Shown here in pieces: positions 12,802-19,974 of a DNA stretch of 19,974 nt. The notes beneath the pieces were generated by a model. The model did not search any database and was not told the origin of the DNA. It saw only the letters and a list, made by a program, of their open reading frames with translations. The translations under genes and the position numbers were made by a program. The stretch's first letter is position 1; every line of letters starts with the position of its first letter. Location: assembly GCA_902803585.1 (NCBI GenBank), contig CADCQO010000255.1:1-19974 (forward strand), given 5' to 3'. This stretch comes from an uncultured Ruminococcus sp. (GTDB lineage: Bacteria > Bacillota > Clostridia > Oscillospirales > Acutalibacteraceae).

Positions 12802-15800
12802 TTATTCGATACTTTTGAGAGATTCGACCATGCTGATCCTGTTCATTTTGAAATACATGATGAAGTTGACCAGCAAAGAGAAAACAATTGTCAGAACAAA
12901 CCCGATAACGTAGCTCCAGAAGGAAATGATTTTCGGGAACATCACATTATCCATCTGAATCGCTTCCACTATAAAGTTAGCAAAAATATTTCCCAGTCCA
13001 AGACCGCACAAACCGCCGATGACGGTCAGCACGATGCTTTCACGGTAAATAAAATTTGCCGTTTCCAGACTGTAAAATCCGAGAACCTTGATGGTGGCAA
13101 TTTCTCTTACACGTTCTGCAATATTGATATTGGTCAGGTTATACAGCACGACTACCGCCAGCATTCCTGCGCAGAAGATCATGACAAATACGATAAAGTC
13201 CAGTGACTTGACCATATCCATCATGGTATCTACCTGATCGGTGATGGACGTTACAGTAATAATGTCCTCGTTTTTCATCAGGTCATTTGCCATTTCCTTT
13301 TCTTCGGATTTGTGGGCTTCTGCTGTACGGGTAAAGACAAGCGCATACTTCGGGCTTTTTCCCGTGATTTTTTCGTAATATGCCGGCGTCATGTAGCCTG
13401 TACTGCCTGCATAGTTCTCCGTAAAGCCCGTTACCTTGCAGGAATACCGCTCGTTTTCCAGCGTCAGCACCACCGTGTCGCCTACACTCAGCTTCAGCAC
13501 TTCACCGACGCGCTCTGTCAGTACCAGACCGTCATCTGTCAGCGGTACGTCCGCATGGCTCGTACGGTCACGCAAAACAAACATCTGTTCAAACTGCTCA
13601 CGATTGTCACCGAACAATATGCGCACCTGCATATTCCTGCCGTTTTTATCCTTTTCAATCGATGCCCAGTCCATATAAGCGAGCAGACTGTTTTCAAAAC
13701 GGTCGTCCGCATGGAACTGTGACATCAGATAGGCTTTCTGGTCAGTCGTTCCGGCTTTTGAAAGTGCATAAACCTGATCGTACTTTGTCAGCTGTCTGAA
13801 CTGCAGATCAGCGATAGAAGTAATGGAATCACGCAGACCAAGCGCCGCCACCATCATTGCCGTACACCCTGCTACACCGACAACCGTCATAAAGAACCGT
13901 GCTTTATAGCGGAAAAGGTTTCTTGCCGTGACCTTTGAGGTAAAGCGCAGATGCTTCCATACCGGTGTAATGTACTCCAGCAAAATGCGCTTGCCGGGTT
14001 TGGGTGCTTTGGGACGCATAAGTACAGCAGGCGCCAGCTTGAGATCCTTGTACACCGCCATGAACGATACAATGCAGATGCACATGATACCGGAAACAGA
14101 TGCCAGAATCAGACTGCTCCACTCGATAGAAAGTATCGTAGGCGGCAAGCTGTACATAATGCCGTAGGTGCTGACGATGATGAAGGGCAGTGTCGCCTCA
14201 CCCGCAACAGCGCCCGCAATACTTCCCGCCAGCGCCGCCGTACCGCCATAGATCAGATATTTGGCGGCAATGGAAAAGTTAGAATAGCCGAGTGCTTTCA
14301 GCGTACCGGTTTCTGTACGCCGTTCCTCTACCATTCTTGCCATTGTCGTGAAGCAGACCAGTGCCGCAATGAGCAGGAAAAATACCGGAAATACCTGTGC
14401 GATGCTGTCCACTCTGTCTGCATCTTCTTCCAGACCGGTATAGCCAGGATTATCATTCCTGTCGTATATCATCCATTTGGCATTAGCAAGGCTGTCTATT
14501 TTTTGCTGTGCATCATGCAGCGCTTCTTCTGCCTCTCCCAGCTGAACGTGTGCCTCATAACGTCCGTTAGCCAGCTTTTCCCTGCCTTCTTTCATGGCAA
14601 GCTGTCCCTGCAGGGTCTGCTCCTTTAATTCGGCCTGTCCTGCCGCTAATTTAGCTTCGCCCTCGAGCAGCTTTGCCTGTGCCTCCTGTAATTCCATCAT
14701 GCCTTCTGACATAGCGGCTTCATATTTTGTCCGTCCTGCTGTCAGCTGACCTTCCGCCTGATCCAGTTTGTTTTTGGCTTCGCTCAGCTTTGCGGCACCT
14801 TCCGCTTTTTGTGTCTGAAGCTGCAGCTGTGCATCCGCAAGCTGCTGTTGTGCGGCTTTGATTTGCGCTTCACCGTCCGCTAACTGTTTCATACCATCAT
14901 CATACTGTTTCTGGTACTCCGCTGTCTTCTGCCGTGTTTCTGCCAGTTCCTCTTCCAGCTGTCTGATTTCCTCCTGCACACGCTCGCTGAACGGCTCTTT
15001 TTTCAGCTTTGCGAGGCGTTCTTCTGCTGTGATAATGCCCCTGCTGTACAGGTCAATTGTGAGTTTCAGCAGTGACAGCTTTGTTTCTGCCTGCGGTTTG
15101 GTAGAGGTATAGAAAACCTGATACTGCAGGTTGAATTCATTCTGCGCCGCCGCCAGCTGTTTTTCGGCGGCATCTATTCTTGTATCATACTCCAGTTTGC
15201 CGGCGTTATACTGTGCCAGACCGTCATCATACTGTTTCTGTGCATCGGTCAGCTGCTGACGGGCTTCTTCCATGCCTTTTTTGTATTCTGCCTGTCCTTT
15301 TGCCAGCTTTTCCCTGCCGTCCTGCAGTTCTTTTTCACCGTCTTCCAGCTGTTGGCGGCCTTCACCGGTTTTTTCATAATACTGCTGTACGCCGTCCTGC
15401 AGTTCCTTTGCGCCGTCTTTCAGCTTCTGCAGGGTTTCCGCCTTTTTTTCCTCGTATTCTTTGCGGGCATCTGCCAGTTCTTTCTGTGCCTCTGCCAGAG
15501 TGGTCGTATTGAACCGCTCGATACATTTCTGAGAAAAAGCCTCCAGCTGTTCCTTCTCATCGTTCACCTTGTCCTTGTACGCCTGTGTCAGGTCGTTAAA
15601 GGCTTCGTGAGATGCTTCTGTCCGCAGATAAACCATCGTATAGCGTTCAAAGGCGAACTCCTCCGGCGGAATCATCATATAAAAGGCAATCGTACCGTCA
15701 CCGATTATGGTATTGCCTCTCAGATACGTCAGATAAAGCGGTGAATCGACTACTCCGACGATTTTGTACGACAGATGTCTGATACAGCTGAGCGTATCCT

Positions 15801-16377
15801 TCCCCTCTACGGCTTTGTTGAATTCTATTGTATCCCCCAGATGATAGCCCGACATTCCCAGAAAATACTTTTCTATCACACATTCGCCTTCTCCTTTCGG
15901 AAAACGTCCCTCTTTGAGGACAGGCTGGTTCAGGACAGAATGATTGGTTTTTGTCGTTTCGGGAATCGAATAAACTCTTGCTACCGTATCGACATTATCC
16001 TTTGTAACAATCAGGTCGGCAAAATAGGCGGGCATGACCTGTTCAACATAAGACAGTTCATGCAGCTCTTCAATATCCTCTTCTGAAAAACCGATAGTGG
16101 ATATCACATTGATATCCATCAGCTTTGTGTCATCAAAATACTGCAGAGCGGTTGCCAGCATACTGGGTGCAGAGGATTTCAGACCCGAAAAAAATCCTAC
16201 GCTGATGCCGATAATCGCAAATATCGCAATAAAGCGGGATTTTGTTCTCAGTATTTCCCTGAGTGTATTCTTCCGCAGTGCGCCCTGTTTTTTTCCTTTT
16301 CTTTTTTCCCTGTGCAAACTCACATATCCCGTTACTGAAAACTGATAAAAAGTGCTAAAACAACTTTCAGGTGTCAC
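12802..16377 (-). CDS. Giant FtsX/MacB-type ABC permease with extracellular coiled-coil insert
   Basis: A 1191-residue membrane subunit of the type VII ABC superfamily. TM1 is at about 49-66. An extracellular segment includes a MacB-like part and then a coiled coil at about 295-640, rich in Lys, Glu, Gln and Ala with recurring Leu-x-x-Gly spacing (KELQDG, EKLAKG, AKLAAG). Three more helices start near 661 with the FtsX signature region ERRTETGTLKALGYS. A second FtsX unit follows: one helix, an extracellular domain, then three helices with REIATIKVLGFYS. Such proteins usually transmit ATP-driven conformational change across the membrane and need not transport a solute. The partner ATPase gene lies upstream. 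The start is the GTG at 16377 with AGGAG nine bases upstream; GTG 16323 or TTG 16317 are alternatives, and the first 20 residues look unlike the conserved LRKNTLREI beginning. Confidence 0.88.
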   Translation of the reverse strand: MTPESCFSTFYQFSVTGYVSLHREKRKGKKQGALRKNTLREILRTKSRFIAIFAIIGISVGFFSGLKSSAPSMLATALQYFDDTKLMDINVISTIGFSEEDIEELHELSYVEQVMPAYFADLIVTKDNVDTVARVYSIPETTKTNHSVLNQPVLKEGRFPKGEGECVIEKYFLGMSGYHLGDTIEFNKAVEGKDTLSCIRHLSYKIVGVVDSPLYLTYLRGNTIIGDGTIAFYMMIPPEEFAFERYTMVYLRTEASHEAFNDLTQAYKDKVNDEKEQLEAFSQKCIERFNTTTLAEAQKELADARKEYEEKKAETLQKLKDGAKELQDGVQQYYEKTGEGRQQLEDGEKELQDGREKLAKGQAEYKKGMEEARQQLTDAQKQYDDGLAQYNAGKLEYDTRIDAAEKQLAAAQNEFNLQYQVFYTSTKPQAETKLSLLKLTIDLYSRGIITAEERLAKLKKEPFSERVQEEIRQLEEELAETRQKTAEYQKQYDDGMKQLADGEAQIKAAQQQLADAQLQLQTQKAEGAAKLSEAKNKLDQAEGQLTAGRTKYEAAMSEGMMELQEAQAKLLEGEAKLAAGQAELKEQTLQGQLAMKEGREKLANGRYEAHVQLGEAEEALHDAQQKIDSLANAKWMIYDRNDNPGYTGLEEDADRVDSIAQVFPVFFLLIAALVCFTTMARMVEERRTETGTLKALGYSNFSIAAKYLIYGGTAALAGSIAGAVAGEATLPFIIVSTYGIMYSLPPTILSIEWSSLILASVSGIMCICIVSFMAVYKDLKLAPAVLMRPKAPKPGKRILLEYITPVWKHLRFTSKVTARNLFRYKARFFMTVVGVAGCTAMMVAALGLRDSITSIADLQFRQLTKYDQVYALSKAGTTDQKAYLMSQFHADDRFENSLLAYMDWASIEKDKNGRNMQVRILFGDNREQFEQMFVLRDRTSHADVPLTDDGLVLTERVGEVLKLSVGDTVVLTLENERYSCKVTGFTENYAGSTGYMTPAYYEKITGKSPKYALVFTRTAEAHKSEEKEMANDLMKNEDIITVTSITDQVDTMMDMVKSLDFIVFVMIFCAGMLAVVVLYNLTNINIAERVREIATIKVLGFYSLETANFIYRESIVLTVIGGLCGLGLGNIFANFIVEAIQMDNVMFPKIISFWSYVIGFVLTIVFSLLVNFIMYFKMNRISMVESLKSIE

Positions 16378-16416
16378 TCCTTGTTTCTCCTGCGGGTTAC
16401 TTTCAAAAGCTGTTTT

Positions 16417-16593
16417 TCACTTTTCATGATATTGCGTGTTTTCCGGTAACATACTCCTTTCTTGTTTTTGCAGTATTTTCTGCTGATTCTGCGCTGCAAT
16501 CTGCGCTGTTTCCTTTTCAGCTTCCGGACAGTCCGCGTCCGGCTGAATCCTTGTTTGCTGGGCGATGCTGTTACTGTAATTGTTCAGACACAT
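16417..16593 (-). CDS. Possible small Gln-rich protein between ABC ATPase and permease (58 residues)
   Basis: An ATG at 16593 opens 58 codons, with coding-like choice (CTG, CAG, CCG, GAC, GCG, GAA frequent), rich in Gln, Glu and Ala. The middle (EKETAQIAAQNQQKILQKQ) should form an amphipathic helix. The ribosome site is weak. It fills most of the unusually long 245-base gap between the two transporter genes. Its frame is the same as that of the permease: after its TGA (16419-16417) the frame stays open for 13 codons and into the permease GTG. It could be a real small gene, an N-terminal extension of the permease cut off by one stop, or chance. I do not recognise the sequence. Confidence 0.35.
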   Translation of the reverse strand: MCLNNYSNSIAQQTRIQPDADCPEAEKETAQIAAQNQQKILQKQERSMLPENTQYHEK

Positions 16594-16622
16594 TTGAATG
16601 TATCTTTTTCAATTCCGTCAGA

Positions 16623-17330
16623 TTACCACTCAATTTCCTCCACAGGTTTCGGGGAGGGGTTCACAACATTGCTCACCACCTTACCGCTTCTCATGCTGAT
16701 CACACGGTTTGCCATCGGTGTGATAGCAGAATTGTGCGTAATCAGAACCACCGTCATGCCGTCCTCACGGCACTTGTTCTGCAGGAGCTTGAGAATGCTC
16801 TTGCCGGTGTTATAGTCCAGCGCACCTGTCGGCTCATCACACAAAAGCAGTTTCGGCTTTTTTGCCAATGCTCTGGCGATGGAAACTCTCTGCTGTTCAC
16901 CGCCTGAAAGCTGTGAAGGAAAGTTATTTTTGCGTTCGGACAATCCCACGCTGTCCAGCACCATTTCCGCATCAAGCGATTCTCGGCAGATCTGGGTAGC
17001 CAGCTCCACATTTTCTTTGGCGGTAAGGTTCGGCACAAGATTGTAGAACTGAAACACAAAGCCGATATCATACCGCCGGTAGGACGCAAGATCACGCTTG
17101 CCCAGATGACTGATGTCTTTTCCGCCGACCAGTATTCTTCCCTCGTCACAGCTGTCAATACCGCCGAGAATATTCAGCACTGTCGTTTTGCCTGCGCCTG
17201 ACAAGCCGACCACGACCGCAAACTCTCCTTCGTCAATGGAAAAATTCACGCCGTCTGCAGCGGTAATGGTAACTTCGCCCATTTTGTAGCGTTTATACAC
17301 GTTTTCAAACTTAACAAAATCTTTCTGCAT
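16623..17330 (-). CDS. LolD/MacB-type ABC transporter ATPase
   Basis: A 235-residue cytoplasmic ATPase with every expected motif: Walker [10 protein letters not shown] (42-50), Q-loop FQFYNLVP (93-100), signature LSGGEQQ (141-147), Walker [13 protein letters not shown] (161-172) and switch His199 (LITHN). The short length and the [15 protein letters not shown] stretch place it in the FtsE/LolD/MacB group, which works with FtsX-type permeases. The giant permease 245 bases downstream is the natural partner. The C-terminus ends PVEEIEW, which looks complete for this subgroup. The ATG at 17330 has GAAGGA close upstream. No clear promoter lies in the 71 bases after the peptidase gene, so it may be transcribed from the promoter at 19126. 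Confidence 0.93.
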   Translation of the reverse strand: MQKDFVKFENVYKRYKMGEVTITAADGVNFSIDEGEFAVVVGLSGAGKTTVLNILGGIDSCDEGRILVGGKDISHLGKRDLASYRRYDIGFVFQFYNLVPNLTAKENVELATQICRESLDAEMVLDSVGLSERKNNFPSQLSGGEQQRVSIARALAKKPKLLLCDEPTGALDYNTGKSILKLLQNKCREDGMTVVLITHNSAITPMANRVISMRSGKVVSNVVNPSPKPVEEIEW

Positions 17331-17401
17331 TTTCCTTCATCTACTTCCTTCTTTCACATATCTGTCAGAAAAAACTGAAAACAGGGTAAGGCAGTCTGCC
17401 C

Positions 17402-19093
17402 TTAATGCTGACTGCCGGCTGTCAGCCATTCTTCCACACAGGCGGCAACCTCACGCAGAGCATCCGCTTCAAACGGTGAGCGGAGTCCTGCTGTCTGCAC
17501 CAGTTCGTCAAAGGTCTGTGTGCCTGCCTGACGAACCAGACGCATATAACGCTCCCATGCTTCTTCGTGGCTTTTCTGCATAATGACCCAGAATTCCAGC
17601 GCCGCCGTCTGCGCCAGACAATAGTCAATATAGTAGAATGGGTTTTCGTAAATGTGCATCTGACGCTGCCAGCCTTTTCCCTCACCATAGAATGGTGAGC
17701 CGTCCAGCTTTATCCACGGCATATAGGCTTTCAGCAGTCTTTTCCAGACTTCATGCCGTTCTGACGGGGCAAGCGCCGGATTTTCATAGATGATATGCTG
17801 GAAATGGTCTACCATTGTGCCGTAAGGAATAAAGGTCACCGCATTGCACAGGTGGCTGTAGCGGAACTTTGCCGCATCTTTGCCGAAAAATTCCTCACTC
17901 TTCCGCCAGCCGAAAAATTCCATTGTCATAGAGTGTATCTCACAGGCTTCCAATGTAGGACTGCGGTTTTCTGAAGGAACAATGTCTTTTGCCATATAGA
18001 AGGCAAACGCATGGCCGGCTTCGTGCGTCATCACTTCTACATCGTCCGCTGTGCCGTTGAAGTTTGCAAAGATGAAAGGCACATGATAATCCTCAAGCTG
18101 TGTACAGTAGCCGCCGCCCGCCTTGCCTTTCTTGCTCAGAACGTCCATCAGCTCATTCCGGCGCATCAGGTCAATGAATGCCGCGGTTTCGGGGGATAAC
18201 TCATGATAGAGGGCATCAGCCGTTTTCAGAATGTCCTCAGACGTTCCCTGCGGTTTGGGGTTGCCGTCACGGAACTGCAAAGCGGCATCAGCAAACGTAA
18301 AAGGATAGGAAAGCCCTGTACGCTGTGCCTGCTCACGATAGAGTCTGTCAGCAATCGGCACGATATACTGTATGACTGCCTGACGGAATGAAGCAACTTC
18401 CTTTGCCGTGTAGCAGTTGCGGTTCATCTGCCAGTATCCAAGCTGTACGAAGTTTTCATAGCCGAGCTTCTGTGCCATCTGCGTTCTCAGCTGTACCAGC
18501 CTGTCATAGATATCGTCCAGTTCCTGTCCGACACCGCTGTAAAATGCGGCTTCCGCCTTCCATGCTTCCCGCCGGACGGTATCATCTGCGGATTTTTTAT
18601 AGGGCATCAGCTGGGAGATTGTGCGCTTTTCTCCGTCAAACTCAATCTGTGCCGAAGCGATCAGCTTCTGATAAGCGGTTTCCAGCTGATTGGCCTTTTG
18701 TGTTTCGGGAATGATATCAGGTGAAAAGGCTTTGAGGAAAATTTCGCTGTTCAGAAACAAAAGCTCTCCGTATTTTTCGGATAACTCCTTACGAAAACGG
18801 CTTTCGACCAGCAGTCTGGTGAAATTCTGCTGTATTTCCGTGACAACAGGAGAAATTTCATCAATATACTCCACTTCCTTCTCATAATATTCATCTGTGG
18901 TATCAATCGAATGGCGGACATATGCCAGACTCATAAGGGTATCGGCATGACACATCAGCGTATCAAAAGCACAGAACGCCTCATCAGCGGCTTCTGCACT
19001 GTCGGCATCCGTAAACGCTTTCTGTATCTCCTGTGCCTGTGTCCTGATTTTCTCCAAATCCGGACGCTCATACGGCATTTCAGAAAACTTCAT
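17402..19093 (-). CDS. M3B-family oligoendopeptidase (zinc metallopeptidase)
   Basis: A 563-residue cytoplasmic peptidase cutting short peptides. The zinc and catalytic motif HEAGH is at 357-361 (His357, Glu358, His361), with Glu385 (LEACEIHS) as the likely third ligand at the PepF-type spacing. The downstream region with YGTMVDHFQH, GKGWQRQMHIYENPFYYIDY and ALEFW is typical of M3 substrate-closing and C-terminal segments. Length fits the 560-600 range of M3B enzymes, and no signal peptide is present. The start is the ATG at 19093 with AAGGA nine bases upstream; GTG at 19099 would add two residues and sit too close to that site. A promoter lies at 19126-19155. It leads the group with the ABC ATPase and permease, although a functional link is only suggested by order. 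Confidence 0.92.
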   Translation of the reverse strand: MKFSEMPYERPDLEKIRTQAQEIQKAFTDADSAEAADEAFCAFDTLMCHADTLMSLAYVRHSIDTTDEYYEKEVEYIDEISPVVTEIQQNFTRLLVESRFRKELSEKYGELLFLNSEIFLKAFSPDIIPETQKANQLETAYQKLIASAQIEFDGEKRTISQLMPYKKSADDTVRREAWKAEAAFYSGVGQELDDIYDRLVQLRTQMAQKLGYENFVQLGYWQMNRNCYTAKEVASFRQAVIQYIVPIADRLYREQAQRTGLSYPFTFADAALQFRDGNPKPQGTSEDILKTADALYHELSPETAAFIDLMRRNELMDVLSKKGKAGGGYCTQLEDYHVPFIFANFNGTADDVEVMTHEAGHAFAFYMAKDIVPSENRSPTLEACEIHSMTMEFFGWRKSEEFFGKDAAKFRYSHLCNAVTFIPYGTMVDHFQHIIYENPALAPSERHEVWKRLLKAYMPWIKLDGSPFYGEGKGWQRQMHIYENPFYYIDYCLAQTAALEFWVIMQKSHEEAWERYMRLVRQAGTQTFDELVQTAGLRSPFEADALREVAACVEEWLTAGSQH

Positions 19094-19125
19094 AAGCACT
19101 CTTCCTTTCCATGAAATACAGCTAC

Positions 19126-19155
19126 ATTCTACTACAACCTCACCGGAAAAGTCAA
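19126..19155 (-). promoter_or_regulatory. Promoter of the M3 oligoendopeptidase gene
   Basis: TTGACT (19155-19150), 18 bases, TAGAAT (19131-19126) on the minus strand, 32 bases before the ATG. Hexamers are identical to those of the promoter at 5178-5206. Confidence 0.7.
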
Positions 19156-19239
19156 GCGATGCGGTTATTTTGTGGACAGAACCATACTGTATAAAAGGCA
19201 GCCATTTTCTGTTTTCCGCTTTTCATCTGAAAGCCGCTC

Positions 19240-19268
19240 TTGTTGTAAAGAGGAATATGTGGTATGAT
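19240..19268 (+). promoter_or_regulatory. Promoter of the HI0933-type flavoprotein gene
   Basis: TTGTTG (19240-19245), 17 bases, TATGAT (19263-19268) with TGG just before it (extended -10). The -35 matches only three consensus bases. It is divergent from the peptidase promoter. Confidence 0.55.
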
Positions 19269-19293
19269 AGCAGTATATTGGAGGGAAAATCGC

Positions 19294-19974
19294 ATGGAAT
19301 ATACGTTTCGGGCAGTCATTATCGGCGGTGGTGCTGCCGGCCACGCCGCTGCCATCTCGTGGGCAAAAAAACTGGGCGGTTCACAGGTTGCCATTGTGGA
19401 AAAGCAGTCAAAAACAGGCCGTAAGCTTCTGGCATCCGGCAACGGCCGCTGCAATATCTCGAATGAAAATGCAGATGCCGGACATTATCACGGCGACAGC
19501 ACCATCATTGACAGTGTGCTGTCACGCTTTTCCGTCAGCAGTCTGAAAACATTTTTTGAAGAAACCGGCGTTCTGCTGCGTGCGGACAGCGAAGGCCGGC
19601 TCTATCCTTACAGCAATCAGGCAGTCACGATTTTGTCCGCCCTGCACCGTACCTGCTGCCGTCTGGGTGTCAGGGAAATACTGTCCTTTGCGGTACGCTC
19701 GCTGAAAAAGGAAAACGGTCAGTTTATTCTGACTTCGGACGAGGACACCATACGCTGTCAGTTTCTGATTGCCGCCTGCGGTTCACAGGCCGCCCCGCAG
19801 TTAGGCGCAGATGACAGCGGTTACCGGCTGTTAAAGGGCTTCGGCATGGAACCGACACCGCTTTTCCCTGCCCTTGCACCGGTGTCCGCAGCAGAAAAGC
19901 GCCGTTCCCTGAAAGGTGTCCGTGCAAAAGGCAGCGCCGTGCTTCTGAAGGACGGGAAACCCTTCCGCCGGACA
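19294..19974 (+). CDS. HI0933/BaiN-family FAD-dependent oxidoreductase, 3' end outside window
   Basis: The first 227 residues of a flavoprotein whose family is usually about 400 long; no stop occurs before the window ends. The dinucleotide-binding motif is AVIIGGGAAGHAA (7-19), with Glu36 ending the second strand as expected for binding the adenosine ribose. GRKLLASGNGRCNIS (42-56) is the hallmark of the family. FEETGVLLRADSEGRLYPYS and IAACGSQAAPQLG are further family segments. Members are often annotated BaiN or aminoacetone oxidase; the true substrate is uncertain, so only the family is called. The ATG has GGAGGG nine bases upstream and a likely promoter at 19240-19268. It is divergent from the M3 peptidase gene. 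Confidence 0.92.
   Translation, partial: MEYTFRAVIIGGGAAGHAAAISWAKKLGGSQVAIVEKQSKTGRKLLASGNGRCNISNENADAGHYHGDSTIIDSVLSRFSVSSLKTFFEETGVLLRADSEGRLYPYSNQAVTILSALHRTCCRLGVREILSFAVRSLKKENGQFILTSDEDTIRCQFLIAACGSQAAPQLGADDSGYRLLKGFGMEPTPLFPALAPVSAAEKRRSLKGVRAKGSAVLLKDGKPFRRT

Noticed and set aside
13951..14628. 225-codon open frame on the plus strand
   Set aside because: Antisense to the permease; His/Cys/Arg-rich composition typical of shadow frames.
17331..17401. Terminator between the M3 peptidase and ABC ATPase genes
   Set aside because: GGCA-gac-TGCC and TCAG/CTGA pairs are short and not followed by a proper T-run, so I could not support it.

Overview
The window looks like chromosome of a gut-type, low-to-medium-GC Firmicute (Clostridia), most likely Ruminococcaceae/Oscillospirales. 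This is inferred from AGGAG/GGAGG ribosome sites before most genes, TTGACN-17/18-TANNAT promoters, the GH31 glucosidase close to the Ruminococcus (Blautia) obeum enzyme, and a protein mix typical of that group (FtsX permease with a coiled-coil insert, M3B oligoendopeptidase, DUF6512-type membrane protein, HI0933-type flavoprotein). I see no phage, insertion sequence, CRISPR array, rRNA or tRNA.

Layout. Positions 1-49 hold the promoter, a palindromic operator-like site and the first codons of a minus-strand gene that leaves the window. From 137 to 6015 all genes are on the minus strand: a 1380-residue membrane-anchored subtilisin-like protease, a YdcF/SanA-type membrane protein, a DUF6512-like membrane protein and an 84-residue tail-anchored protein. 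A 666-base gene-free stretch (6016-6681) follows. It contains six GAAAA motifs spaced by about one helical turn, and a promoter feeding a short two-hairpin RNA with an intrinsic terminator just ahead of the GH31 alpha-glucosidase gene (plus strand). A bidirectional terminator separates that gene from a convergent three-gene minus-strand operon at 11758-8688 (LPG-synthase-type flippase-like protein and two GT2 glycosyltransferases), which probably makes a surface glycan or glycolipid. Next on the minus strand are a type I phosphoribosyltransferase-fold protein with its own promoter and terminator, then a group transcribed in the order M3 oligoendopeptidase, LolD/MacB-type ABC ATPase, giant FtsX-type permease, ending in tandem terminators at 12718-12787. 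A plus-strand HI0933/BaiN-type flavoprotein starts divergently at 19294 and runs off the window.

How the genes fit together. Most of the window concerns the cell envelope: an ecto-protease, several membrane proteins, a glycan/lipid operon and an ABC transporter of the FtsEX/MacB superfamily. The GH31 enzyme and the M3 peptidase are cytoplasmic and would handle imported isomalto-oligosaccharides and peptides. No single new multi-gene system can be demonstrated. The parts I would look at first are the leader RNA at 6471-6586, the helically phased array at 6121-6183, the overlapping short frames between the ABC ATPase and its permease (16374-16633), and the phosphoribosyltransferase whose PRPP motif lacks both acidic residues.
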